The notes: generated from the sequence alone by a model not told the origin. 64,000 bases of DNA from Aselliscus stoliczkanus (GCA_033961575.1 CM066732.1:51055001-51119000), one strand, 5' to 3'. Counted from the stretch's first letter, positions 22,481 through 34,022 are shown. Program-made: numbers and translations.

Positions 22481-22969
22481 TCCAGGCCCTTTGAGGGGAA
22501 GCTGTGGGAAATTTTCAAGGATAAGGGTGTTTGGGCCAAAGGACCTTCAAGGCGCCGCCCACTCTGACACTGGTTGATCCTAAGCCCTTCCTATGGCACG
22601 TGGAAGGCAGAAGCTGTGACGCTCCCACCAGATCAAACAGCTCCTAGGCTCCGGAGCCAGGATGGAGGGGCCGCCTCCTGAGGCTGCTTCGGGAGGTTTG
22701 TTCCAGCCCCACTGCACGCCTGCGTCAGGCCCCTGGGATCCCTGCACCCTGCCTGCCCTGATGATGCCAGTTTGAGGTCCCATGGGAAGGGTAGGGGTGA
22801 CTGCACACCATCCGTGCTGAACCTGGGTTTTGTCCGCGTTCATTCAGAGCAGGCTGGGTGGAGGGGAGCAAAGTGGCCGGCAGCTGCTGAGCAGCCCTGG
22901 GCGTTAGTGGGTCAGAGACCATTTGCAGGAGGACCCACCAGCTGGAGAGGAACGCAGAAGGTTCCGGGG

Positions 22970-23395
22970 TTGCATTAACCAGGGTCCTCCAGTACCAACA
23001 GGCTCTATAAACATAACCAGCTGGGTCTCTATAGATGTAAAGAGAGAGAAAGAAGGCAAGGAGAAAGGAGGAAGTGGGGAGGGGAGGAAGGGGGGAGGGG
23101 GCGGGAAGGAGGCTGATGCTGGCAGTCCCACTTGAGGGCAGAAGATGATGACCCAGCTCTAAGCAGCCAGCAGAGAGGGCAAGTCCTCCCTTCTTCCACC
23201 TCTTTGTTCTATTCAGGCCCTCGAGGGACTGGATGAGGCCCACCCACATTGGGGAGGGGGTCATCTGCTTTATTCAGTCCTCCGATCTAATGCTAATCTC
23301 ATCTGGGAACATCCTCACAGACACACCCAGAAATAAGGTTAATCTGGGCATCTCTTGTTCCATCAAGTTGATACATAAAATTAACCATCACAGGC
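22970..23395 (-). mobile_element. LTR of MaLR/ERVL type (antisense)
   Basis: Begins 'gcattaaccagggtcctcca', contains 'ttgttctattcaggccctcg' and 'actggatgaggcccacccac', and ends 'acataaaattaaccatcaca'. On the reverse strand this reads from TGTGATGG towards TTAATGC, the usual TG-to-CA style of a solitary LTR. I recall the family but not its exact name. Confidence 0.7.
23035..23108 (+). repeat. (GA)-rich low-complexity expansion
   Basis: Purine-only stretch of GAGA, GGGAGG and GGAAGG units, expanded inside the LTR at 22970-23395 where related copies carry a short TATA/GAGA run. Confidence 0.9.
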
Positions 23396-23939
23396 GCTTC
23401 CCAGGAATCCAGACCTTCACTCTAGCAGGGAGGGCACTGCCAGGTCCACATCCCTCCCTGCTGCTCCTCCCTACAACTGAAAACTGTCAGAGCAGGGAGC
23501 ACTCGGAGAGATGGCTGTTCGGAGATCACCCACTCAGGACCAGACAGGTAACCACTACGGGCGACTAGGCCAGGTGTGTCTCTCTAAGGAATGCTTGGCT
23601 TGTGGACCCACCTGGAGAGAGGATACTCTGCCCCAAAACATTTGGTCACCATCATCTTTAATGCTGCACCAAAAACAAAGCATCTTGCCAGCTAGAATCA
23701 GTCTCAGGCCCATCGAATTGAATCCAAATCTCCGGTTGTCCTGATGGAAACTCTGACCCTTAGAGAGAGGCGGGGCCCACTTGGGCCCTGTGGTGAGCAA
23801 CGTGCACTATCAAGACGAGAACCCAGCTCTGCCCACACTCACACCACCATCTTTTGTTTACTAGTTCATCTAATCAGCAAACTCTCCACGAGTGAGGCAG
23901 GAATGGGGCAGTCTCTATTTCCCAGATCCCTGGAAATCT

Positions 23940-24190
23940 GGATACAGGAGAGCTGGGAAGACCTCAGAGAAAGCCCCAAGACACAGGCAGAAAAACTGAG
24001 GCCCGCAGAGGGGAAGACACTTGTCAGGGTCACTCAGACAAATGGAGTGTCAGGCAGAAGGAGGGCTCGAGCTAAGATGGGATTCTGTGTGTGCCTGTTG
24101 GGGTGAGGGCAAGCGTTTTTTTCAAACCTTCTGCAAAGACAGAGCAGTACCCAGGGCAAAGCAGGTGCTCAATAAATACCCAGTTTGGGG
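23940..24190 (-). mobile_element. MIR fragments
   Basis: 'ggcagaaaaactgaggcccg' to 'gtcactcagacaaatggagt' (to about 24065) is antisense MIR. 'gcaggtgctcaataaatacc' at 24161-24180 is a sense MIR/L2-style 3' tail, so two opposed pieces are present. Confidence 0.6.
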
Positions 24191-24884
24191 CTGATTGCAA
24201 ACTGAGAGATCCTGCTTCAGGGTCTTGAAGACAGTCATCCATTTACCCCTGGAAGGCTTCTGGTTGAACAACTTCTCCTAAAATCCCGAGCATTTCCTTT
24301 GGGTGCCAAATGAGACACATCCTCTTCAAATTCATAGTGAGTGTGGAAAGCAGCTCAAGGTGAGTCATTCATTATTCAAAATCAGACGAGCCCCTGCTCA
24401 AGGTCACGTCAGCACACACCATAAAAAGAAAAGGGGGGAAAGGGTTGCCCAATCTTTCTATTTACCAGTTTTGTATGAACTCAATCCAAAGTCAATTTTC
24501 CTTGAATTCATGGGTGCCTGCTGTGTGGGCGCCGAGAGTGACATGAGGGACTTTGGAACCCCGGTCACTCACACTGGATGGACGCCCAGACGGCGGGACC
24601 ACCTCCACAAGGCATGGAGGGGCCTTGTGCTCACATTCAGCATTGCCCGATGTACGTGGAAGGAGCACAGACAGCCAACGTGAGCACCTGTCCCCAGGAG
24701 GTGCACGCTTCACTGGGGTAAAAATAACAAGTGCCTGAGGAACTTGGCAAATAGCCACCTGTGGACACCACTAGGCTATGGCCCATGGGGGTGACACGAG
24801 GGACATGAATTCTGTGCAGTTTTAGACCGCTCAATTACTGTTGCATTGTTTTTCTCCTGTGCTCCTCACAAGTGGCCCATGATG

Positions 24885-24960
24885 GAGACATGTCAAGGGG
24901 CGTGATCAATCTTACAAATGGGCAAACTGAGGCCCAAAGTGTGGAAGTCCGCCCAGTGCT
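24885..24960 (-). mobile_element. MIR SINE core (antisense)
   Basis: 'cttacaaatgggcaaactga' followed by 'ggcccaaagtgtggaagt' is an antisense MIR core. Confidence 0.6.
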
Positions 24961-25569
24961 GGCGTCCTCATACCACCTGCAAAGCAGGGGGCTGCGTGCT
25001 CCTGAAGGGTGGCTGTCATGTCAGGCTAAGCTTCTGTCCCTCCTGCCTGTCAGTCCGAAGCAGGAGGCTTTGGGCTTGGGGAGCACCGCCCTTGTGCTGG
25101 CTGGGGTGCCTTCTCCTTCTCTGGCATCCCAGCCCACCATGCATCTCATTGGCTCCACTGTCTCCCCAGCTGGGGAAAGGGCTCCTCGTCAGTGTGCAGC
25201 TCCCTGCGAAGGTGGCAGGGACCGACAGGCAGGGGCACACCCACTATATAATTTGCACAGCATGGGAGTACTGTGAGCCAAAGGTGAAATTCAGGAGTTT
25301 TCCCCCAAAAGAGCCCAGAGATGGAGGGGAAGGATAAGGGGATGAGAATAAGATTTGACACAAATTACCTGGCGCTTGCTGGAGCGGAATGAGGTGGTGG
25401 GAGCTGCCAGGAGAAGTTGGGGTTGGTGCCATCTCAGTAGAGCAGGGAGGTTGGCCTGGCAGGCGGGAGTGAGGTGGGGGAAGGGAGCTGACATGGCCTT
25501 GTGCAGACATGCAGGACGTCAGAACTGGACAGGTCCTGGGAGGCTCTCTTGCTTAGGAGTTCCAAACAT
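24961..25569. other. Unique GC-rich sequence
   Basis: No repeat or gene recognised. Several overlapping frames on both strands, including one of 139 codons, have no family resemblance. Confidence 0.45.
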
Positions 25570-25690
25570 CAGCTCCTAGCAGGCTTCATAAAACATGCAG
25601 ACAACTAGGTTCCATCCTCAGAGATTGGAATCAGAAAATGTGGAGTGTGACCAGGGCAGACATATTGTGGTTCAGTACCAGGCATGATCC
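25570..25690 (+). mobile_element. MER5-like hAT scrap
   Basis: 'aaaacatgcagacaactagg' and 'tcagagattggaatcagaaa' follow the MER5 interior. Short and diverged. Confidence 0.5.
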
Positions 25691-25829
25691 TGATGCAAAG
25701 CTTGCTGGGAAATCACTGTTGTTTGAGAGCTCCCTCATTTGACAGAGGAGAAAACTCAGCCCCAAAGAGGAAAAGGTTCTTGGCCACGGTCCCACAGAGA
25801 GGAGCAGATCTTTCCATGACCTGTTGAAA

Positions 25830-25905
25830 CCCCCTCCCTCCCTTCCTTCCATCCTTTTTTCTTTCCTTCCCCTCTCCCTCTTTCCCTTTCTCCCTCCCTT
25901 CTCAC
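25830..25905 (+). repeat. (CCTT/CCCTCC)n pyrimidine tract
   Basis: Uninterrupted C/T-rich stretch. The complementary strand is purine-only and gives the lysine/arginine/glutamate-rich frame seen on the minus strand. Confidence 0.9.
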
Positions 25906-26060
25906 CATCGTTCATGCATTCTTCAACAAACATTTGTTGAGTGCCTGCTATGTACCAGAGCCTGTGTTGGGTACAAAACCAGCCTTGATCCCTCCCTTGC
26001 TGGAGCAAACCCCCTAGTGGGAAAGATCAGCATCAATCAAATAACCACACACATGAATGT
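25906..26060 (-). mobile_element. L2 3' end (antisense)
   Basis: 'ttcttcaacaaacatttgtt', 'gagtgcctgctatgtaccag' and 'gagcctgtgttgggtacaaa' are the reverse complement of the L2 3' terminus. Confidence 0.85.
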
Positions 26061-26094
26061 TAAATTACAACCACATGAGAAGCGCATTGAATCG

Positions 26095-26290
26095 GGGGAT
26101 TCACTGTGGCACAGTGTCCTCACCTGTAAAATCGTGTCTCCTGACCTGCCCGGCCTCCTTCTCCACCTGTACAGTGCACACGGGATGTTAGCAGGTAACA
26201 GATTTGCAAACATAAAAGTAGTTCTCCAAATGCTGGGCTTATCCTGACTCTGATAGGCACTCAATAAATATTTGTATTATTGAATTACTG
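26095..26290 (+). mobile_element. MIR SINE (sense)
   Basis: 'gtgtcctcacctgtaaaatc' and the tail 'tgataggcactcaataaata' follow sense MIR. Confidence 0.75.
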
Positions 26291-26459
26291 AATTGAATTA
26301 TTCTACAAAAATAAAGCAAGGATTAGCAAGAATCCCCAGTACCAATCCAGTGTTCTCTCAATGTCCCTGTTAATGCCGACAAGATCCAGGCCGGGTTTGC
26401 TGGATCTGAACAAAGACCAGCGGAAGGACTGCCTTCTACAGATCCCTGCAATGCCAGAG

Positions 26460-26600
26460 CTGAGGGACCCCAATGTTATCTGGCCCCTACCTGCCCTCAA
26501 CTTCACAGAATGGGAAACTGAGGCCCAGGGAGGGAAAACAATTATCCCAGGTCATACACAGGAAGAGTGGCAGGACCCAGGCTTCCCAGGTCCCAGGACA
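26460..26600 (-). mobile_element. MIR SINE (antisense)
   Basis: 'cacagaatgggaaactgagg', 'acaattatcccaggtcatac' and 'agtggcaggacccaggcttc' follow antisense MIR. Confidence 0.85.
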
Positions 26601-26974
26601 ATGGAATAGATGATAGACTAACATAAAAACGGACACTTCTTGGGCACCCAGATGCTAAGGGGCTATTATTCCGTGTGTGGAAAAACCCAAAGTTAGAAAC
26701 ATCTCCGTGTATTAATCAATGCTCTTCTGTGGAGCCAGTCCCTAAGTTCCCAGGATCATTTTTTGCCGCAGGCCACAGCTCAGAGTAAATGTCTATATGT
26801 GTTTGATAGACATTGATTGTGCTGCTCACTGTTTTCTATTCCGGTAAAAGCACTCATATTTCTCTTTGGGAAACCACCCTCTCTTTTCCCAGTCTCAGTT
26901 TATAAGGCTTAGGTAAGGTTCTAGGGAAGACAGGCACGTATTCCCAGGCTTGGTCAATCAGCTTATTCTATCTC

Positions 26975-27300
26975 CCTGGCCATAGTGATTGGTTCAGAGA
27001 AGAACATGTGACCCAAGGTGGTCCAATAAGACTCAGCCCTGGGATTTTGCTGAACCACTGTCCTCCCACTGGCTTTGCTAAGCTAGTGAGATATTATCCT
27101 GGAGCTTCTGGCCACCATCCTACATCAGAGTTGGACAGCCTTTTTGTTAGTGGGTAAACACAAAGGGGGAGGGGAGCCAAGAGGTGAGGAAAAACTGAAT
27201 CTTGATGAAAACTGAATCTTAGTCTTTTTAGTGTAAAACTAAGAGCCTCCTATGGGAGCCTATCCTGAGGAAGTCCAGGTATGGCCAGCTTGACCAAGGA
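26975..27300 (+). mobile_element. LTR-like repeat, copy 1 (sense)
   Basis: 'gtgattggttcagagaagaa', 'catgtgacccaaggtggtcc', 'gggattttgctgaaccactg' and 'tcctggagcttctggccacc' match a mammalian LTR consensus that I also see at 32670-33135 and 38290-38605, all in the same orientation. A local duplication of 'aaaactgaatctt' occurs near 27191-27221. Confidence 0.6.
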
Positions 27301-29699
27301 AGGAAACCTTGGCTATAGGATGTTAGGAAAGGAAGTGGGATTCTGAGTATGATAGGGAGCAGTTTGTGCCTCATAGGGCTCAGCCTTGGGGACTCTCATC
27401 AGAGTCCGGAGAGCAAGGAGCTGAAGGTGAAAACTGAAAAGGACGTTTTGCTCTAAATTTCACACAAGATGTTGGAGACCACAACATTGCTTTGGGACCC
27501 CTCTGGTGGGTGTAGCCTGGGATAGGAAGGCCGTCTCCCCCACGTCTTTGCAGACAACCATGAAGCTATGCACCACAGGTTTCCCCTGCATGGGCAGTGG
27601 GGCCCAGAGCAGCGCTCCCACCCACCATTCTGGAGACTAGTGAGCAAATGGGAGGCTTCCTCAGAGAACACTCTGAAATACCTGGAGAGGGCGAGGTTTA
27701 CAGCAGCGGGGACACTGTAGGCAGCAAGTGGGGACAAGAGACAGTGAAACTTGACATCTCAGTGTCAGGGCTACTCCAGGTGGAGTCCAGGGCAAGCATG
27801 CTGGGTGTCTTCCATTAGCTGCTGCAAATCCTCTCTGCACCCCGTCCCTACCTGCCCCAGGCCCCAAGGGCGGAGATGTGGGAACTACAGAACTGGCACA
27901 GTCTTTAGGCTCCTGGTTGAGCTCAACCCATGGGAGGCACTAGCACGTCTGCCCCCTAGAGTCGCCATGACTAACTGCATCCCCCACCTCCCTCACCCTC
28001 CAAGATCACAGTTCCTGTTAGGTAGCTCTCTCCACACAACCTTCTGTCTCCAAGGTCTACTCACTGCCTCTTCCTGTGCTGCTTTAGGCCTAGAGGAAGC
28101 TGTGGCCACTGCTGTGCCTAGCTCCATGGGCTGCTCTGGCCTGATGGCTTTCCTATATCCCACCCCTACCTTGCCACAGTCCCAGTATCAAACTTTCCTC
28201 TACCTCCCTGCTTCACCCCCCAGTTTGAGTGTGCCATCTTTTTCTGCCAGGACTCCAACTGATCTAAAGACACTTTGATTCCACTAAAGGGTAATCTGCT
28301 TCATGATTTTGAAAGGTAATATCCTATTGGATGCTGCCTCACCTTTTATTTTCATTGTTTTCAGACAGACAAGCACGCCGGCCCCGGAATGTTAGTGGGG
28401 TTGTGTAGACAGTCCCCTAGGCATCTGGTAATCTTGTCCCAGTACTCTTGTTACTTTTGGGCCCTGTCCAGTTGGCCTCAGATCTGTCATTGTTGGGGAA
28501 CATGCCATAAACCAGGGAGTTCCTACAAATGACTGAGGGAAGACGTCATGGAAACAGCTACTCCAGGGGCTCAAACACAGTCAGAATGCCAATCCTTAAA
28601 GGCACTGAAATGGCGAGCAGGCCTGGGTTGACCCATGCTTGGATTCGGTTTGGAAAGGGCTTTGTGATAAACCTGGAGCTGCAGATACCTGGACACCCAC
28701 CTAGAAGAGGGTCAACAGGATTCCCCCTTTGACCATCCACCCTTATCTGTCCCTCATTCAACCCAGTTGCAAGTGACCCAGGAGGAGACAGGCCAGAGGC
28801 ACCTCTGGCCCCACCCTAGACCCCACCTGCAGTTTGGCAGTGTGGAGCCCCCTCTGCAGAGCTCACCAGCCTGAGCAGAGCAGGTGGGAGGGGATGGCCT
28901 GGGACCTGTCAGGGAGAAGGGGCTGCGAGAGTGCTCCCAAATCCATGAGCTCCCATTTGTTGGGCCTATTTTTAGGACAAGAAATATGCCTGCTCTGGGC
29001 TTACAGAAGAGTGACTCACTGGGCTCAGAATCTCCTCCTCAGAAAAGGCTGCTTTTCTTCCTATCTCATCTCCAACTCTGCCCATACTTCTCTTCCTGCC
29101 GAGGATGGGATGCCTGAGTGGAGACTCCTAATTTGCAGAGAAAACATCCAGACAGGAGCCACTCTGGCCAGGCCCTGCCTCCACACTGGTGCTCACGTAA
29201 CACTGGGAGGCCTTTATCATTTGAGGTGCAGCCTTAGAAAAAGAGGCCACTTGCTCCAGGAAAAAGCCTAAACTTCCACCTGTTCAGGGAGTTTTATCCA
29301 CCTGTTGTGTCAACTAAGCCCAGGTGAGGGTTAGACCTGAGACAGAAAGGGCGAGCTTCATTTTGACTAATGGATGTCCCCTAAGGTCCTAGCCATTCAC
29401 TACATGGCCATCCCAGCTTGGTATCGCCATTATGACTGCTTTCTGGTAGATGGTGGTACGTGAGCCGAGGAAGGGGTGCCTGTCTCTAATTTCCCCAGTT
29501 TCAGCCTGGGCCTGGGCTACCTCCTGAGATGCCAGACCAGAAAGACTGTGAGAAGGACAGTGGTGGAATATGTTCCCTCCTTCATTCTTTGAAAGGATGG
29601 GACTCACTCATCCCATGGGGCACCTATGCCACCCTGGGTCCCTAGCTGTGACCCTCTCCTTCTCCACGTATCCCTACAGAGCAGGCACCAGTAAGGCCT
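27301..29699. other. Unique non-coding sequence
   Basis: The longest repeat-free stretch without AT-rich texture in the window. The 175-codon frame at 27751-28278 and 145-codon frame at 28834-29271 lack recognisable domains or splice context, and neither matches a family I know. No RNA gene seen. Confidence 0.45.
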
Positions 29700-29960
29700 C
29701 AGGACACCACTTCATAAATTCTCTTTTCACTGGAGGCCTAGCAGATAATAATTTAAAGAACTAGTCACTGCTTGCAATTAAGCACAGAGAAAATAGATCA
29801 GGCCCATAATTTATGTCTGTGCAAGGTTAGGCTGGATTCGTAATTAATGTTTGCTCCCTTTAATGAAATACTCCAAAGGTCTGCACTTCTGTCATTCATG
29901 AAGGTGATTTTTCAATTGATTAGTAAAATAATACTTGAAAAGTAAATGCACCTGCTTCTT
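29700..29960. other. AT-rich island, candidate conserved non-coding element
   Basis: 'cagataataatttaaagaac', 'gcttgcaattaagcacagag', 'ggattcgtaattaatgtttg' and 'tttttcaattgattagtaaa' show dense AATTA/TAATT cores with no recognised repeat. Sharply AT-richer than its flanks. Confidence 0.45.
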
Positions 29961-29999
29961 CCCCGAAATGTCTCAGTCAACCGGACACTGGTTGAGACG

Positions 30000-30385
30000 C
30001 TAAAAAAATACCACTCCAACCCAGTGGAGACCTGCGCCCGCACCATCAGCATGCAGAGTGCCCGAGAAGGAGGCAGGGCGGAAAAGCAATTAGAGCAGCC
30101 ACAGTGACCGGAGTCCCTGGGTGGCCCCGGTGGCTGAGCGGCTGCTGCCACCCTGCCCGGCTCCTGCCTGCTGCGGAGGGTCGGGCGGGATGTGAAGGCG
30201 CAGCGGGAGCCAGACACTCAGCATGCTGGTTTTTACAGCCCAAGGCCACGTGGGACTTCAAGCTAGGCTGCGATGGCCTTCGGGAAGATGCATCAGAGGC
30301 CCAACAGGAGGCAGCACCCAGTTGGAGGGCACGGTGGCCAGCGGGGACGTAGGCTGGCCAGGGTACCTGGCAGAGAACTGCCATG
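30000..30385. other. GC-rich segment with several CpGs
   Basis: Higher CpG content than most of the window ('ctgcgcccgcaccatcag', 'gggtcgggcgggatgtga'), but too short and patchy for a clear CpG-island promoter. No exon recognised in the 82-112 codon frames that cross it. Confidence 0.35.
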
Positions 30386-30389
30386 GACT

Positions 30390-30830
30390 AGATGATGTTC
30401 TCGAATAGTATTTGCATTGGCTCAGGATAACCGGTTCCTGTTAATGGTTACTTAAAATGGGAACCAACATTTCTTAGTACTCAGTGGGTGAAAGATTTGA
30501 TGGGGGCCTTATCTCGAAAACTGAAACCAAAAGCTATGAGCATGACTTTGCTGTTTGTTCTATGAAATAAAATATAGACAATAAAAGTAACAGTGTTAAC
30601 TCTTAGAATAAAGAAAGTCTCAGGTATTGATTTTGGGGGTAGTTTTTAGTCAAAATTGTTTAATAGCATGACAGAACTTCCTTCCCTCACGATAGATCTT
30701 TCAGCACAGGCATAAAACAAAGCGATTTGGGCAAAACCATTCAAAGGCAGCATCAATTTTCCGAAGTCCGTTCTTCATCTTTGACATTTAAAGGATTTGA
30801 CTATCAATTATTGAACATCGAATACTGAAG
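30390..30830. other. AT-rich unique sequence, weak candidate regulatory element
   Basis: Repeat-free AT-rich stretch immediately after the GC-rich segment. Contains 'ggataaccggttcctgttaa' (a perfect AACCGGTT palindrome, grainyhead-type core) and 'tttgactatcaattattgaa'. Confidence 0.35.
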
Positions 30831-31539
30831 CACTCAGCCACGGGCATCCCTGAAGATGGTTTTCTCTTTCTAGGGGGTCATCATTTGCTGGTGGCTTGAT
30901 GAGGGTTTACCACTTCCGCAGACTTTATGAAATCCTGCATCTTTAGGAAGACCAGCTATTTCTGTTTGCAACCTATGAACCTTTTAATGTTGAATGCTTG
31001 CCACAGTGAATGGAGGTGTCACCAGTGATGAGAGGAGGGGCTATCCCCGGAGCATTCGTTTTCCAAGAGGTCAGTTCATCCAGGAATATCTCCCAGTGAT
31101 CTGGCCACGCGGGTTTTTCAACACAGCCTCAGAACTGTGGGGCCCTGGGTAGCAGTCAAATAACAAGGCCTCCTGTGGGCCCGTTTCCTAAACTTTCTGG
31201 ACAGCGTTGCTTGGACTGCACCTTGAAGGAAAGCATATCACTTAAGATCTCAGTGGGAATCAACAGAAATAGACCGACTGATCTAAGCAGAAAGTGGAAG
31301 CAGAAAAGCCACCCTCTGGGACAGCCCTGCAGGTTCCCCAGAAAATCAGAGCTTATTCGCTTTCTCCCAAAAAGTGGGAAAACAAAAGCGGGGCTGAGAA
31401 GGCAGCAGGCTGCAAGAAAAATGCCAGACAGGGTTTTTGCTCATTAACCCAGTCCCCTCACTGACTTTGATGTCACGCATCCAGACCTCACAGGGGCTGA
31501 TCTTCCAGGGCCTGATACCTGTGACACCCTCTGCCTCAG

Positions 31540-31690
31540 TGCTGTCCAGGGGGGGACAACTAGCAACACATGGCTATTTAAATTTAAATGGAAATGTATT
31601 AAAAGTAAATACAATTAAAAGTTCAGTTCCTCAGTCACACTAGTCACATTTCAAGTGCTGGAAAGCGCCTGGTGGTGGGCAGCTCCTGTA
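31540..31690. mobile_element. hAT-type non-autonomous DNA transposon
   Basis: 'aacacatggctatttaaatt' facing 'agtcacatttcaagtgctgg' follows a familiar palindromic hAT-derived repeat. Orientation is ambiguous because the family is near-symmetrical. Confidence 0.65.
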
Positions 31691-31984
31691 TTGGGTGGCC
31701 CAGTGTTACAGATCGTGTCCCCTACCCCGTGAAGGTCTCCTAAACAGTACTGATCCACATGCCCCCACGGACGCCTCCGGCCCCTCCACAGGGCCTGGCT
31801 GCCCCTTTCCACCCGGCAACTTGCCTGTCGCAGGCGTGTGAGCTGCCAGGGCACAGTGACCCAGGGCAGGGCCCTCCTGGTCTGTTCCATCAGGACCTCC
31901 GCCTCCTTTCATGGAGGAGACGAATCTGTATTTGCAGTTCCTTTTCTTCCTATGAACAATGGGGAGCAGCCCTGGGAAATGGCT

Positions 31985-32170
31985 GGATCACTTTCCCCAG
32001 CACCTCCTTGACGGCTCCCTTAATAGGTGGAAATGCTTGATTATTTCAAATGAGTATAATTACAAAATCCTCTACTTAGAGTAATGTTCCTCTTTTGTGG
32101 GAGCAGACATCTCCTTTCTCTCATTTTTCTCTCCTTTGAGAGGCACTTTACTGCTTTGAAAAGTGAAATG
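31985..32170. other. Short AT-rich unique stretch
   Basis: 'tgattatttcaaatgagtat' and 'ttacaaaatcctctacttag' form a small AT-rich patch with no recognised repeat. Weak candidate regulatory element. Confidence 0.25.
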
Positions 32171-32484
32171 CAATGGCTCTGGCTGGACGGTCGCTCCTCC
32201 CCTGTGAGAGGCAGAGCAGCTTTGGAAGGGCACTGGTGGCCAGAGCATCGCCCCCACGCTCCTCCCCTGGGCGGGTGTAAGCCACAAGAAGTCACCTGTT
32301 AGGAGGATAAGCCAGTGGCCCCGTCTGAACAGACATGCCAGACCTCTGCCCCTGCTAACCTCACTTGGCAGCCTTCCTCTCTTCCCTCTGTCCCTCCGCG
32401 AGGGACAACTCCACTATTCCACTCCTGTCCAACCCCAACTCTGTGCCCCCCGTGGCCTTGGAGCATCCAGTACCCTTCATCACA

Positions 32485-32640
32485 TTATTGTAGAGACAGC
32501 ACAGGCTGTGCAATAAGACTGACTTGAGTTCAAATCCCAACTCTCCTACTCACCAGCTGTGTGGTCTTTGGCAAATTAATCACCTTCTGAGACTTCATTT
32601 CTCCATGTCTTGAAAGGAGATACTAACCAGATACGAACAT
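32485..32640 (+). mobile_element. MIR SINE (sense)
   Basis: 'gacttgagttcaaatcccaa', 'ctcaccagctgtgtggtctt', 'tggcaaattaatcaccttct' and 'gacttcatttctccatgtct' follow sense MIR from its tRNA-related head. Confidence 0.88.
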
Positions 32641-32669
32641 GGTGAAGACTCCATGTTCGTACAGTGGGA

Positions 32670-33135
32670 CTGTGCCCCTGGTTCTAAGGGATTGGTCCAG
32701 AAATGAGCACATGACTTCCTCCCCATGAATGTTTGCTCTTGGAACAAGAGAGTCTTGGGCAGCTGTGAGATGCTCCAGGGGTCTGCAGCCATGCTTTCCC
32801 CAGGTGGAGGAAGTTGGCCAGGAAAGAATGAGCAAGAAGGAAGCCGGCACACACAACGAAACCTTTTGGCTGCCCAGGAGGGTAAGGCCTGTAGGTTTTG
32901 TGCACTCCTGTCTACCCAGATCTTAGCAGGATGGCCAGCATGTACTAGGTGCCCAACAAGTTCAGGACACATTGTTGGAATAATGGGAGATGGAGAGTGT
33001 GAGCCCCTGGTCCCACTGTTCCTGAGGCTCAGGCATATTTCTTTCTGTCCATCCGTGTACGTGACTGTCTAGCCCTTCTGGGCTTATGCTGGTTTAACTT
33101 CGGTTTCTGCCACTTGCAACCCAGGAGAGCTAATG
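32670..33135 (+). mobile_element. LTR-like repeat, copy 2 (sense)
   Basis: 'gattggtccagaaatgagca' starts the match, 'gcagccatgctttccccagg' lies mid-element and 'ggtttctgccacttgcaacc' is the 3' end, the same order as at 26975 and 38290. The internal region is diverged. Confidence 0.55.
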
Positions 33136-33139
33136 AATT

Positions 33140-33585
33140 ATTACTCATTGTTTCATTCATTCATTCATTCATTTACTCATTCAGCTCATAGTGATTGAGT
33201 CTGGTGAAAGTGAACTTCAGACAATTATAAAAAAATTGAAAACCGTACCCAGAATTGTTTTGTTCTTGGAATGAGAATAACAGAGGTAACAAATCAGATG
33301 CTGTCTTTGCCTTGAAATGGGGAAGGAGGCAGACAAGAAACAAGTAAACAAATAAACAAAAAAAGCAAACAGGAGTGTGCTGGAGGAAGGGCCCAGAGGA
33401 GGCCTCTCTGAGGAGGGGGCCTTTGAACCAAGATCTGCAATTTCAGAAGCAGCCAGCCACCCCAGGGGGAGTCGGGGAGAGAATATTCTAGGCAGTAGAA
33501 AGACCAAGGGCAAGTGCTGAGGAGAAAGAAGGAGCAGCAGACGGAGGCCCATGTGGGTGGAGGGGGCAGGTGGCGAGGCCAGTGT
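33140..33585 (-). mobile_element. L2 LINE 3' part (antisense)
   Basis: Starts with the L2-terminal 'cattcattcattcattcatt', then 'aaacaagtaaacaaataaac', 'cagaggaggcctctctgagg' and 'agaaagaccaagggcaagtg' in antisense L2 order. A minisatellite abuts its 5' side. Confidence 0.8.
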
Positions 33586-33608
33586 CGGGTGGAGGCCGGC
33601 GGAGCAGG

Positions 33609-33734
33609 CCACAGGTCACGGGCCACAGGTCACGGGCCACAGGTCATGGGCCACAGGTCACGGGCCACAGGTCACGGGCCACAGGTCACGGACCACAGGT
33701 CATGGGCCACAGGTCACGGGCCACAGGTCATGCA
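33609..33734 (+). repeat. 14-bp minisatellite, unit CCACAGGTCACGGG
   Basis: Nine tandem units of 14 bp run from 33609 to 33734. Most read 'ccacaggtcacggg'; units 3 and 7 have 'catggg', unit 6 ends 'cgga' and unit 9 ends 'tgca'. A tenth unit is decayed. Every unit keeps the hexamer AGGTCA. Because 14 is not a multiple of 3, all three forward frames read the same 14-residue cycle, which explains the three overlapping open frames here. No coding role is implied. Confidence 0.97.
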
Positions 33735-33839
33735 CCAACGTCATGGCCCTCGTGGGCCAGACCAAGGTCTGTGGATTTGATCCTATGCCTCTGCCCTGAT
33801 GACAAACTGTTAGGAAAGTGATGTAAGCATACACTTCCA

Positions 33840-34022
33840 CTAGAAAAGGGATTGGCAGACCAATGGGCACCACCTGCTTTAGTACTGCCCACCCGCTGAG
33901 AATGGCTTTTCCATTTTTAATGGTTCTTTTATAGATGTCTATGTAACATCCTTGATTATTGCCTCTTGATCTGCAAAGCCCAAACTATGTACAGAAAAAT
34001 GTTGCTGATCCCCGGCCTAGAA
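33840..34022 (-). mobile_element. hAT-type non-autonomous DNA transposon
   Basis: 'aagggattggcagaccaatg' at one end and 'atgttgctgatccccggcct' at the other look like the degraded inverted ends of a hAT-derived repeat. 'cgctgagaatggcttttcca' is a recognisable internal word. Related pieces lie at 39085 and 57305. Confidence 0.65.

Noticed and set aside
30000..30385. CpG-island promoter
   Set aside because: CpG enrichment is patchy and short, and no first exon or transcript evidence can be read from the sequence.
33609..33748. CRISPR-like array
   Set aside because: Units are contiguous 14-mers with no spacers, in a mammalian genome. It is a minisatellite.
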